From JAKLFA01 sp964450385 (GTDB taxonomy: Bacteria > Omnitrophota > Gorgyraeia > Zapsychrales > JANLHA01), in NCBI GenBank assembly GCA_964450385.1, contig CAYVEC010000018.1, positions 1 to 32,823 on the forward strand: a stretch of DNA of 32,823 nucleotides, written 5' to 3'. The position numbers were made by a program, and so were the translations under genes. Below, piece after piece: positions 15,210 to 23,221 of the stretch. Every line of letters begins with the position of its first letter. Within the stretch, counting starts at the first letter, position 1. Under the pieces are notes generated by a model, which was given only the letters and a program-made list of their open reading frames with translations, was not told the origin of the DNA and did no database searches.

Positions 15210-17317
15210 ACATGGCAGACCTCAAACAACTCGTTTCTCTTTATATCGACGGGCAGGCAACGCCCGAGCAGGAGGACACGGTGCTCTCGTCCCTCCGCGA
15301 CTCAGCGGAACTGCGCGCGTATTATGAAGAACTCTTAGCGGTATCCGCCTCTCTCCGCATGGTGCCTGAAGAATCCCTCTCTCCAGACTGGGAACAAACC
15401 CTTCAGCGTCATTTTCTTAAACAGGAGGCACGAACCATGAAACGCTCTTATCTGATCCCCATGACCGCGACGCTCGCGGTCGCGATCCTTGTTGTGCTCA
15501 CCGGACAGCAGTATGTCCAAAAAACGATGCAGGCCCGGATCAGGGCGGCCATGGATGATATCGGGGATCAGTGGGATACTGATCTCCCACAACTTCGTAG
15601 TCCACACCAGGCCCAACCGGATTACGCAAAAGGCCCCCGGTACCAGCCGTATTATCTTGATAAACAATATGAGGTCGCGGGCACAGACTCACTGAGTAGG
15701 GGGATCCAAGGGGCCGTCATGTCCTCTGAACCCGTAAGATACGAGGCAAAAGGCGGCTACGGAACATACGGCCAAGAAGCCGAATCAAGGTCGTGGCCGG
15801 TTGAAGACAGGTGGGATTCGGGTCTCACCTGGAACGCGCCCACCATGAGCGAACCGTTCAACACCGAGCAGTATGACGTTATCGCGGATAATGAATTTCA
15901 GCATGTCACGGACCATCCGCTCTCGACCTTCTCGATCGACGTGGATACCGCCTCGTACGCGAACCTCCGCCGGTTTATCACCGCCGGGCAGACCCCGCCG
16001 GCCGATGCCGTCCGGATCGAAGAGATGATCAATTATTTTGTCTACGACTACCCTCAGCCGGCCGGGAACGACCCGTTCTCAGTGAACATCGAGCTCGGCG
16101 CCTGCCCGTGGAATCCGACGCACCAGCTCGCGATGATCGGGCTCCAGGGCCGCTCGCTTGACGCCTCAACGATCCCGGCGAGCAACCTCGTCTTCCTGAT
16201 CGACGTCTCGGGGTCCATGCAGGACGCGAACAAACTCCCGCTCCTCAAACAGGGCTTCGCCATGATGGTGAACCAGCTCCGGGCGGATGAGAAGGTGTCG
16301 ATCGTGACCTACGCGGGCCAGGCGGGCGTTCTCCTTGAAGGCGTCTCGGGCGCAAACAAACAGCAGATCCTCACCGCGATCGATCAGCTCCAGGCCAGCG
16401 GCTCGACCGCGGGCGCCCAGGGGATCCTGACCGCCTATGAGATCGCCCGGCGCTACCTCATCCCCGGCGGCAACAACCGGGTGATCCTCGCGACCGACGG
16501 CGATTTTAACATCGGGGTCAGCTCCGACGGAGAATTGACCCGCCTCATCGAAGAGCGCCGGCGCGACGGGATCTTCCTCACCGTCCTCGGCTTCGGGATG
16601 GGGAATTATAAAGACGGCAAGATGGAAAAGCTCGCGGATAAGGGGAACGGGAATTACTACTATATCGACACCGAGCGCGAGGCCAAGAAGGTCATGGTCC
16701 AGGAGCTCGGATCGACCCTGTTTACGATCGCGAAAGACGTCAAACTCCAGATCGAGTTCAATCCGGCCGAGGTGAAGGCCTACCGCCTCATCGGCTATGA
16801 GAACCGGAAACTGAACAAAGAGGACTTTAACGACGACACCAAGGACGCGGGAGAACTCGGGGCCGGGCACACGGTCACGGCCTTCTACGAGATCATCCCG
16901 GCCTCGAGCACCGAGGAGATCGGATCGAGTGTCGACCCGTTGAAATACCAGACCGCGCCGGCGGCGCCGGCGGCGTCATCAGGGAGCGGCGAGGTCATGA
17001 CCGTCAAGCTCCGCTATAAGGAACCGAACGCCGATACGAGCCGCCTGATCGCGCGCGCCGTGACCGCCGCGGACATTGCGTCATCACCGTCGGCGAACTA
17101 TCAGTTCGCGTCGGCCGTGGCCGAGTTCGGGATGCTCCTGCGGAATTCTCCCTTCAAGGCCCAGGCAAGCTTCGCGTCCGTCCTCTCCCGCGCCCAGGCC
17201 GCGCGGGGCCAGGACGCCTTCGGCTACCGCCAGGAGTTCATTGACCTCGTGACCCGGGCCCAGGGCCTTGTTCCCGTGACCTTCTCGACGGGATACGGAT
17301 TTAAGGGCCAGCATTAA
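15206..17317 (+). CDS. membrane anti-sigma/vWA (YfbK-like) fusion protein
   Basis: A 703-residue protein translationally coupled to the ECF sigma gene (ATGA overlap; GAGG eight bases upstream). Residues 1-78 resemble a short anti-sigma domain (LYIDGQATPEQEDTVLSSL, YYEELLAVSASLR) without the HxxxCxxC zinc motif. One membrane helix lies at about 81-100 (SYLIPMTATLAVAILVVLTG). A low-complexity Tyr/Gly/Gln linker follows, then the YfbK-type region (FSIDVDTASYANLRRF at 242, IEEMINYFVYDY at 271). A von Willebrand A domain with MIDAS residues DVSGS at 333-337 and a YfbK C-terminal domain complete it. This layout places the sigma-binding part in the cytoplasm and the metal-dependent adhesion domain in the periplasm, so ligand binding outside could release the sigma factor. 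The anti-sigma role is inferred from gene order and topology. Confidence 0.85.
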   Translation: MNMADLKQLVSLYIDGQATPEQEDTVLSSLRDSAELRAYYEELLAVSASLRMVPEESLSPDWEQTLQRHFLKQEARTMKRSYLIPMTATLAVAILVVLTGQQYVQKTMQARIRAAMDDIGDQWDTDLPQLRSPHQAQPDYAKGPRYQPYYLDKQYEVAGTDSLSRGIQGAVMSSEPVRYEAKGGYGTYGQEAESRSWPVEDRWDSGLTWNAPTMSEPFNTEQYDVIADNEFQHVTDHPLSTFSIDVDTASYANLRRFITAGQTPPADAVRIEEMINYFVYDYPQPAGNDPFSVNIELGACPWNPTHQLAMIGLQGRSLDASTIPASNLVFLIDVSGSMQDANKLPLLKQGFAMMVNQLRADEKVSIVTYAGQAGVLLEGVSGANKQQILTAIDQLQASGSTAGAQGILTAYEIARRYLIPGGNNRVILATDGDFNIGVSSDGELTRLIEERRRDGIFLTVLGFGMGNYKDGKMEKLADKGNGNYYYIDTEREAKKVMVQELGSTLFTIAKDVKLQIEFNPAEVKAYRLIGYENRKLNKEDFNDDTKDAGELGAGHTVTAFYEIIPASSTEEIGSSVDPLKYQTAPAAPAASSGSGEVMTVKLRYKEPNADTSRLIARAVTAADIASSPSANYQFASAVAEFGMLLRNSPFKAQASFASVLSRAQAARGQDAFGYRQEFIDLVTRAQGLVPVTFSTGYGFKGQH

Positions 17318-17334
17318 CCGGCCGCGTTTCTCTA

Positions 17335-17365
17335 ACGGCGCCCCTTTTCACCGGGGCGCCGTTTT
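17335..17365 (+). terminator. rho-independent terminator after vWA gene
   Basis: A perfect 10-bp stem (ACGGCGCCCC with GGGGCGCCGT, eight-base loop) is followed by TTTTCTTT, 17 bases after the vWA stop codon. Confidence 0.88.
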
Positions 17366-17375
17366 CTTTGAAACA

Positions 17376-17407
17376 AAGAAACGGAGGGCAGCTGCCCTCC
17401 GTTTCTT
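17376..17407. terminator. perfect 32-bp palindrome, probable bidirectional terminator
   Basis: A 16-bp arm beginning AAGAAACGGAGGGCAG is repeated as its exact reverse complement with no loop bases between. It lies between the convergent vWA and DUF748 genes. In the minus direction the stem is followed by GTTTCTTTG-like sequence, which fits termination of the DUF748 gene. Confidence 0.6.
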
Positions 17408-17432
17408 AATAAGACCTGACTGTTGCGAGGAA

Positions 17433-19094
17433 TCACTCCTCCCCGAACACCGTGACCACGAACTCGAGCGGAACAGCGCCCATGCTCGCCTGGACCGGAA
17501 CGGACGGCAATATACGCACCCGCGCGGCATCACAGCCCGCCGTGATCAAAAGATCATACACCGCCTTCGCGCGGATCCCGGCAATTTCCGCCAAGGCGAC
17601 CGCATCCGGCGGCGCGCTCTCAACAAGCTGACGTTTGATCTCCTCGATCACCTTCTCATCATAATCACCAACGCCCAATTTATACTTTTTAGTAAGCTCC
17701 CAAAGATCCCGGAGGCCGAACCGCCGCTGATATAACATCTCATACACCTCCCGGTCCGAACGGCTCGACTGGGCGCGAAGCTCCGCATAATCACGCTTGA
17801 ACATACCCTCCTGGATCGCCTTCCAATCCGTCTGGGGGTCATATCCCGCCTTGATCTGAAGTGTCAACCGAGGCCGATCGGTCATCGCCTTCGCGATGAG
17901 CCCGATCTTCTCCCTTTCGGCATCCGCGAGATTAGTCTGGCCAGGAACAAACCGGATATAACTCATCTCCTCGGTCCCCTCCTCGCCGCCCATCCCCGCG
18001 ATCGAGCCGAGCATCGAGAACGGCTTAGTCACAAGCTTCATAAAAAAATTCCTCGCGACCTGACCGATGAGATGAAGATACTCAAATTCCGGATCGCTCA
18101 GATCCCCCTTCACCGGAAGCGAGATCTTGATCTTGCCCTCGCGGTCCTCGAGGAGCGCGAGCGCGAGCCCGAATGGCAGCGGCAGGGCGTCCTTGCTCTC
18201 GACCCGCTCCCCGAACGTAAAATGCTGAATCAATATGTGGTGCGTCGCGTTCAATTTGTTGTCCGCGATCCGATAATCCATCTTCAGCCCGAACCCGCCG
18301 TCGGCCAGGGCCCGGCCCGTGTATTTCCCAACATACGGGCTCAAGGCTGTGAGGACATACTCATTAAGACTCACGCTCGCCTCAAGGGCAAGGGGCTGCA
18401 TCAGGGGTTTGACGAGGGCCTCCACCGATATCGCGCCCTTAGCATCAAGGCCCGATGAAAGAACGACCCGCGTCTCCCCATCCGGATCCGTGGAAAACCC
18501 GGTCACGGTCAAGGCGATGTCGCGCACCGCCGTTGCCACGTTCGGCTCGATGCTCTCATCCATAAAACGAACCTCGCCTCCTCCGAGCCTCACGGCATCG
18601 ACAACAACCTTAGGTAGGGGCTTGGGCTCGGACGCCGCGCCAGCGTCCACGGCTGGCTCCTCAGGAGCCGCGGCCGGCTTAGCCGTAGCCGGCGGCACCA
18701 GATCCAAAAGATTGATCCCCCCGTCAGCGCGAAGGACTGCATTCACGCGAAACCCCTTGAGTTCCACGGATTCAACACGATAGATCTTTTTAAATAAAGC
18801 AAGGAAACTCACGTCAACCTTCAGCGAATCAAACCCGATCGCCGGCCGCCCCTGCCGATCCTGGACCTCGAGCCCATTGATCGACGCACGAAGCAACAAC
18901 GGATTAAAAAAGACCGATCGGAGGGCGACCCTAGTCCCGAGTATCTTAGACCCCTGCCAGGGGATCACCCACCGCACCGCGAGCGGTACCACCACCCCGG
19001 CCAGAATCACATAGACCGCAGCGATCCCCAAAACGATCTTCCCGATCACCTTTAAAATTCTTTTGACCACACTGAATCTGTCGTTCATCCCCAT
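17433..19094 (-). CDS. DUF748/AsmA-like envelope biogenesis protein
   Basis: A 553-residue protein with one N-terminal membrane helix (about 17-40, IGKIVLGIAAVYVILAGVVV) and a large periplasmic part. The N-terminal half has the AsmA-like pattern (FFNPLLLRASINGLEVQD and SFLALFKKIYRVESVELKGF), then an Ala/Pro/Glu-rich linker near 135-160. The second half has the DUF748 block (KISLPVKGDLSDPEFEYLHL) and a C-terminal segment resembling an OmpA-like fold (FVPGQTNLADAEREKIGLIA, LQIKAGYD). AsmA-like proteins are linked to outer-membrane lipid transport or assembly. GAGGG lies five bases before ATG 19092-19094; a second Met two codons later is possible. The next gene upstream is an outer-membrane barrel, consistent with an envelope role. 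Confidence 0.85.
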   Translation of the reverse strand: MGMNDRFSVVKRILKVIGKIVLGIAAVYVILAGVVVPLAVRWVIPWQGSKILGTRVALRSVFFNPLLLRASINGLEVQDRQGRPAIGFDSLKVDVSFLALFKKIYRVESVELKGFRVNAVLRADGGINLLDLVPPATAKPAAAPEEPAVDAGAASEPKPLPKVVVDAVRLGGGEVRFMDESIEPNVATAVRDIALTVTGFSTDPDGETRVVLSSGLDAKGAISVEALVKPLMQPLALEASVSLNEYVLTALSPYVGKYTGRALADGGFGLKMDYRIADNKLNATHHILIQHFTFGERVESKDALPLPFGLALALLEDREGKIKISLPVKGDLSDPEFEYLHLIGQVARNFFMKLVTKPFSMLGSIAGMGGEEGTEEMSYIRFVPGQTNLADAEREKIGLIAKAMTDRPRLTLQIKAGYDPQTDWKAIQEGMFKRDYAELRAQSSRSDREVYEMLYQRRFGLRDLWELTKKYKLGVGDYDEKVIEEIKRQLVESAPPDAVALAEIAGIRAKAVYDLLITAGCDAARVRILPSVPVQASMGAVPLEFVVTVFGEE

Positions 19095-19157
19095 CGTTTC
19101 CCTCGTTGTTCTTCTGAGACGGCCCTTTCAGACCAAAAACCGCTCCTGTCTATAAAC

Positions 19158-19190
19158 GACCCCCCGTCAACTCGCCGCTGACAGGGGGTC
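19158..19190 (-). terminator. hairpin, possible terminator of DUF481 gene
   Basis: Arms GACCCCCCGTCA and TGACAGGGGGTC (one mismatch) enclose a nine-base loop, between the DUF481 stop and the DUF748 start. In the minus direction it is followed by GTTTATAG, a weak T tract. A second short hairpin (CCTATCCC/GGGATAGG, 19199-19220) lies just upstream without a T tail. Confidence 0.45.
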
Positions 19191-19247
19191 ATCTCTTTCC
19201 TATCCCACGCTGGGGATAGGCCGGGCGTATCACAGCATCTGCGTCAT

Positions 19248-20003
19248 TTAAAACTTGTACTTAATCCCAACGATCACCTGCTTGTCGGTCTTCTTTTTAT
19301 CAGCCGCCGGATCAGAATTATAATCCACGACATACTTCACCTGAAGGTCGAGATCCTCGCTTAACGGATTCGTCAGGGCCGTCTCTGAACGGACCAGGAC
19401 CCCGGAATCAGCCTCAAGACCAGGATAGACCGTGAGGTCCTCTGATAAAAAGGCATTATTCAGGACCTTCTTTTTCATGAACGTATGGAGAATCGCGGTC
19501 ACGACCTCATCATCCGCCGCGGTATTAACCCGATGGCGGGTGATCCTGTACCCGAGGCCGGTATCAACATCCCAAGTCCAGTCCTCGGTGCGGGCAATAT
19601 AATATCCGATCCCGGCAGACGGCGTGATCCGATAATCAATATCGGAGAAATAATCATGATCGATAAAAAGCTGATACACCTGGAACCACTGGCGGTCCTT
19701 TCCAAAATCATAGAGATATTTAGCGAGACCGTCCCATTTCTGGCCGTCCATCTTATCGTTGGACTCGGAATACGAGGCATTCCCCTTGAGACTAAATTCC
19801 GATGTCTCGAATTTCTTAACAGCCTGGGCCGTGAGACTCCCCGCGCCCTTGTCGGTATTACCGCTCGTCTTGTTGTATCCGAAGAACACATCTCCGGTCC
19901 ACCCCTCCAACAGCCCTTCGGCGGACGCCACCGGCGCCACAACGAGCGATCCGATCACGATCGCGCACGCCAAAAACACATTACAGAAAAAACTCTTGTT
20001 CAT
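19248..20003 (-). CDS. DUF481 outer-membrane beta-barrel protein
   Basis: A 251-residue protein with a signal peptide cut after VASA (residues 1-28). The rest is a run of alternating amphipathic strands rich in Asp, Tyr and Trp (WTGDVFFGYNKTSGNTD, SLKGNASYSESNDKMDGQKW, LQVKYVVDYNSDPAADKKKT), ending in Phe (VGIKYKF) as outer-membrane barrels do. Those features, with the GNTDKGAGSL segment, place it in DUF481 (YdiY-like). Members are induced by salt or acid in enterobacteria, but a transport function is not established. GAGAGGATC precedes the ATG. It lies 49 bases after the coiled-coil protein gene and may be co-transcribed with it. Confidence 0.85.
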   Translation of the reverse strand: MNKSFFCNVFLACAIVIGSLVVAPVASAEGLLEGWTGDVFFGYNKTSGNTDKGAGSLTAQAVKKFETSEFSLKGNASYSESNDKMDGQKWDGLAKYLYDFGKDRQWFQVYQLFIDHDYFSDIDYRITPSAGIGYYIARTEDWTWDVDTGLGYRITRHRVNTAADDEVVTAILHTFMKKKVLNNAFLSEDLTVYPGLEADSGVLVRSETALTNPLSEDLDLQVKYVVDYNSDPAADKKKTDKQVIVGIKYKF

Positions 20004-20052
20004 GATCCTCTCCCAATGATGTTAATTCTTTTCTCGACGACCGGCTGACGGC

Positions 20053-20472
20053 CTATTTCGCCTTGCCCGGGCCTTTCATCAGACCCTGAACGCCTTTCGA
20101 GGCCTCGCCGGCAGCGCCCTCGACCTTGGCCCCGGCCTCTGCGGCCGCCTTCTCAGCCTTTTGGGCCTCTTCCTTAACCCTCTGTTGCGCCCTCTTCGCC
20201 TCCTGCTCCGCCTTCTTCTGGGCCTTCTTGGCCTCCTGCTCGGTCTTCTTGACCGTGCGTTCTGCCTTGCGCTCAGCCAGAATCTTCGCCTTTTCCTCGT
20301 CAGACTTCCCTACTGTTGCGAACCAGTCCGCGGTGCGGTTAAAGATGGCCTCGTCGCTCGCATGCTCATAGGCCTCAGCACTCGCACCCTTTGTCGCTGT
20401 CTCCTGGGCCAGGGCCGGCATGGCGATCGCCACGCAGCCTAACATCAAAACGGTCATTAACACTTTTTTCAT
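20053..20472 (-). CDS. secreted Lys/Ala/Glu-rich coiled-coil protein
   Basis: A 139-residue protein with a clear signal peptide (MKKVLMTVLMLGCVAIAMPALA, cut before QETATKG). Residues 55-115 are nearly pure Lys/Ala/Glu/Gln with heptad-like repeats (KKTEQEAKKAQKKAEQEAKR), predicting a long periplasmic helix or coiled coil, then a Gly/Ala-rich tail. The start at ATG 20470-20472 is supported by GGGGGAG six bases upstream; a longer frame adds five residues. No family function is recognised. It could tether envelope layers, as lipoprotein-like helices do, but there is no lipobox cysteine at the cleavage site (the only signal-peptide Cys is followed by VAIAM). It sits between mscL and the DUF481 gene in an envelope-related run. 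Confidence 0.75.
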   Translation of the reverse strand: MKKVLMTVLMLGCVAIAMPALAQETATKGASAEAYEHASDEAIFNRTADWFATVGKSDEEKAKILAERKAERTVKKTEQEAKKAQKKAEQEAKRAQQRVKEEAQKAEKAAAEAGAKVEGAAGEASKGVQGLMKGPGKAK

Positions 20473-20519
20473 GGATGTCTCCCCCATCTTGTTGAACCGA
20501 TCTCGTCGATCAATATCAA

Positions 20520-20565
20520 AAGGCCTTCCGTCCCTGCCCGATCATCCGCAGGTCAGGCAGGCCTT
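20520..20565 (-). terminator. inverted repeat, possible terminator after mscL
   Basis: AAGGCCTT (20520-20527) pairs with AGGCCTT (20559-20565), with partly complementary CTGCC/GGCAG inside. On the minus strand the stem is followed by TTGATATT. It lies between the mscL stop and the coiled-coil gene; the pairing is imperfect. Confidence 0.3.
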
Positions 20566-20582
20566 CTCCATCGTACGAACCC

Positions 20583-21005
20583 TTACTTTCTCTGACGTAA
20601 GAGATCCCGAATGTCCGTAAGGAGCATTTCTTCTTTGGAGGGTGCTGGCGGCGCGGACGGAGCAGCCGCTTCCTTCTTCTTTAAGCTATTCATCGCCTTG
20701 ACCATCAGAAAGATCGCGAAGGCAATGATCAGAAAGTCAATCGTGGTCTGAAGGAACCGGCCGTAATTCAAGGCCACCGCATCGGTCACGACGCCGGTCA
20801 CAGCGTCGGTCTGCGCGGCCTTAAGAACGACCTTGAGGTCCGTAAAATTCACCCCGCCCATGAGCAGCCCGATCGGCGGCATGATGATATCGTTGACAAC
20901 GGACGACACGATCTTCCCGAACGCCCCGCCGATAATGATACCGACGGCCATGTCCACCACATTGCCCTTCATCGCAAAATCCTTGAACTCCTTGACGAAA
21001 CTCAT
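20583..21005 (-). CDS. mscL: large-conductance mechanosensitive channel MscL
   Basis: A 140-residue inner-membrane channel that opens under membrane tension to release osmolytes. The N-terminus MSFVKEFKDFAMKGNVVDMAVGIIIGGAFGKIVSSVV is the MscL amphipathic helix and TM1 pore helix, and DIIMPPIGLLMGGVNF is the conserved loop start. TM2 is TIDFLIIAFAIFLMVKAMN, and the cytoplasmic helix is EEMLLTDIRDLLRQR after an Ala/Pro linker. ATG 21003-21005 is preceded by AGGAGG six bases upstream; an in-frame Met 12 codons earlier is not needed. Length and domain order are normal for the family. Confidence 0.97.
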   Translation of the reverse strand: MSFVKEFKDFAMKGNVVDMAVGIIIGGAFGKIVSSVVNDIIMPPIGLLMGGVNFTDLKVVLKAAQTDAVTGVVTDAVALNYGRFLQTTIDFLIIAFAIFLMVKAMNSLKKKEAAAPSAPPAPSKEEMLLTDIRDLLRQRK

Positions 21006-21074
21006 GCTCCCCCTCCTGGTTATGTCCTGTCTCCCACACACTCAGGCCGGGCCGCCTCGACCCTGTCTGTCCCG

Positions 21075-22505
21075 TTATTGGCGATAAATCTTGTCGGTAT
21101 GGTCCGCGATCACGTCCCACGAAAAATCTTTTTCAACCGCGTAGCGGCCGTTCCGTCCCATCCACCGGGCGTGTTCAAAATTCGCGAAGAGGGTCCCGAT
21201 CCCCCAGGCGATCGATTGAGGCCTGGGTTCGATCCGAAGCCCGGTCACATCGTGCCAAACAAGTTCCCAAGGGCCGCCGTTCGTGGTCGCGACCACAGGC
21301 TTTTCCGCGCTCCACCCCTCCAGCACGACGATCCCGAACGGCTCGTTACGGCTTGGAACACAGACACAGTCACAGGCCTTAAAGAGATCCCGCAAGGCCC
21401 ATGAATTCTGATACCCCAAGAACCGCGTGGCATGCGCGACCCCGAGCTGATGGGCCCGGTGCTCAACGCTCGGCCGCAAATGGCCTTCGCCGGCAAACAC
21501 AAATTTTGCTGTTGGAAAGGATCGAAGGATCATCGGGACCGCCTCGACCAAGAGGTCCGGCCCCTTCTGATAGACCATCCGGCCAGCGAATAGGATCATC
21601 GGATCGTAGGGATGGATATGATAGCGCCGCTTGACCTCTCCTGCGTCGACCGCGCCGTCAAAATGACGATAGTTCACCCCGTTATAGACCGTATGGACCT
21701 TCCAGCTCGGAAGGTTATACATCCACATGGCCTCGTTTTTGAGGGCGTTCGACACGGTAATGACCCGGTCCGCGCAAAACGTCCCATGACGCTCATGATC
21801 ACGCACCCGCACCGACGGCCCATCATAAAAATTATTGCCGCAGCGGCCATATTCGGTCGAATGGATCGTGAGGATCCCTTTTCGGCCCCGGCCCTGTTTG
21901 ATCCAGACCATGGCGTTCGAGGCGAGCCAATCATGGGCATGGACCACGTCAAAATGGGCGCCCATATAATCCTCAACATGAAAGACGCTTGAGACAAACG
22001 CCCGGCACATATTATTCACATCCTCAATAAAATCCTGGTGCCCGGGATACGGGACCCGATGATAATGGACCCCATGGATAAGCTCATACTGGGCGTGACC
22101 GGACCAGGCCATCCGAGTAAAGACATGGACCTCATGACCCTGACGCTCAAGTGCTGCCGCGAGTTCCGTGACATGGACCGCGACCCCGCCGACCGAAATC
22201 GAGTGAAGGCTCTCCCAGGTGAGAAGCGCGATCCGCATGGGCGAGCGCGTCTGAGGCCGCGGGCACGGCGCCTGAGGCGCCCCCTGACCGCGTTCGATCG
22301 CGGCAAGGACCTGGTCCGTTGCCGAGGGCCGCTCTTCAAGAATTGGTGATTTGGCCAGAGCGTCCGCTCCGCTCACAACCGCGGGCACTGAGGCCTTTTT
22401 ATCTCGAGGTATTTTCTGTTTGATCAGTTTATGACGGAGCACAATGATACCCTTCACGTGATTCATAATGTTGACGGCCTCTAGGCCATCACCGCCACAA
22501 CTCAT
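21075..22505 (-). CDS. GT4-family glycosyltransferase (glycogen synthase-like)
   Basis: A 476-residue protein. From residue 90 (MRIALLTWESLHSISVGGVAVHVTELA) it is a GT-B fold glycosyltransferase of family GT4. The GG..VHV.ELA donor-side loop, VVHAHDWLASNA, and the retaining-GT E-x7-E motif (EPFGIVVLE) followed by VVATTNGGPWEL are all present. The likely donor is a nucleotide-sugar; the acceptor (glycogen-like polymer or surface glycan) cannot be read. The first 89 residues are a basic then Ala/Pro-rich extension not found in typical GT4 enzymes. The start is uncertain: no clear ribosome site precedes 22505, the second Met (22466) has GAGG 11 bases away, and the Met at the domain start has none. 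The promoter at 22535-22563 fits the 22505 or 22466 start. Confidence 0.85.
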   Translation of the reverse strand: MSCGGDGLEAVNIMNHVKGIIVLRHKLIKQKIPRDKKASVPAVVSGADALAKSPILEERPSATDQVLAAIERGQGAPQAPCPRPQTRSPMRIALLTWESLHSISVGGVAVHVTELAAALERQGHEVHVFTRMAWSGHAQYELIHGVHYHRVPYPGHQDFIEDVNNMCRAFVSSVFHVEDYMGAHFDVVHAHDWLASNAMVWIKQGRGRKGILTIHSTEYGRCGNNFYDGPSVRVRDHERHGTFCADRVITVSNALKNEAMWMYNLPSWKVHTVYNGVNYRHFDGAVDAGEVKRRYHIHPYDPMILFAGRMVYQKGPDLLVEAVPMILRSFPTAKFVFAGEGHLRPSVEHRAHQLGVAHATRFLGYQNSWALRDLFKACDCVCVPSRNEPFGIVVLEGWSAEKPVVATTNGGPWELVWHDVTGLRIEPRPQSIAWGIGTLFANFEHARWMGRNGRYAVEKDFSWDVIADHTDKIYRQ

Positions 22506-22534
22506 TGCAGGAAAACCACTTTGATGTGACCGAT

Positions 22535-22563
22535 ACTATATCACTTTTTAAAAGGAAAGACAA
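22535..22563 (-). promoter_or_regulatory. candidate promoter of the GT4 gene
   Basis: TTGTCT (22558-22563) and TATAGT (22535-22540), separated by 17 bases on the minus strand, 30 bases before the first possible ATG. Good sigma-70 geometry. Confidence 0.5.
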
Positions 22564-22586
22564 GAAGGAAAAATGACCGGCAGGGA

Positions 22587-22784
22587 TTATTTCTGGGTTA
22601 AACGGTCAATGCCCCACAGCGCGACCCGGCCCAAGGCCCAGACCGCAAAAATAAAGACAAAGACCGCCAGGATGATCTGAAGAAAAAAACCGAGGAGCAT
22701 GAAGAACGGGGCCATAAAGACCCCGATACTCCCAAAAGCCGTAAACGTCATAAGAACCAAGAGACCAACAAAAAACTCCTTCAT
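22587..22784 (-). CDS. small two-helix membrane protein
   Basis: A 65-residue, very hydrophobic protein: MKEFFVGLLVLMTFTAFGSI and MLLGFFLQIILAVFVFIFAV are two likely membrane helices, ending in a short basic tail (GRVALWGIDRLTQK). A GGGGGAG ribosome site lies just before the ATG. It follows the HAMP-like membrane protein gene by 26 bases and probably belongs to the same DUF3047-led operon. No family function is recognised; it may be an accessory subunit of its neighbour. Confidence 0.6.
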   Translation of the reverse strand: MKEFFVGLLVLMTFTAFGSIGVFMAPFFMLLGFFLQIILAVFVFIFAVWALGRVALWGIDRLTQK

Positions 22785-22810
22785 AAACTCCCCCTTTTCC
22801 CATCGCCCTT

Positions 22811-23221
22811 TTACATCAGCCGATTGATCAGGTCCACCAGGGGCACAAACCGATCCCCGGGACGGATCCGTATCGGGCCCTGGCGCTCGCCCTTCACCGT
22901 CTGCTCGAGTTCGCGCACGATCCGGTCAAACGGCCCCACGATCCGGTGGGTCATCCGATGCGCGACCCAAAGAATGACGAGCATCACCACGGGCAGGACC
23001 GCGATCAGGGCCGAAAGGACACGCTCGGCGGCCGGGATCACGGTGGCGGCGATCGCCTCAGGCATCGCCACCTCATCGGCCATAATATAAAATATGAAAT
23101 AGAACATCCCGACCGCCGTGACCAGGAGCGGGACGGCCATCGCGAGAAAGACAAGGATGAACATCTCGCGGTGCAGGGAATTGGCAAAAAACCTTTTGCG
23201 TTTGTTCCTGAGATCAGTCAT
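22811..23221 (-). CDS. two-TM membrane protein with HAMP-like domain
   Basis: A 136-residue protein with a basic N-terminus (TDLRNKRKRFFANSLHRE) and two membrane helices at about 20-48 and 68-90. A short HAMP-like segment follows (HRMTHRIVGPFDRIVRELEQ, then GDRFVPLVDLINRL). It has the layout of a chemoreceptor or sensor kinase cut off after HAMP: no kinase, methyl-accepting or cyclase output follows, and the periplasmic loop is only about 20 residues. AGGAT lies before the ATG, which overlaps the DUF3047 stop by eight bases. It may relay or dampen a signal through a partner; which one is not visible. Confidence 0.75.
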   Translation of the reverse strand: MTDLRNKRKRFFANSLHREMFILVFLAMAVPLLVTAVGMFYFIFYIMADEVAMPEAIAATVIPAAERVLSALIAVLPVVMLVILWVAHRMTHRIVGPFDRIVRELEQTVKGERQGPIRIRPGDRFVPLVDLINRLM

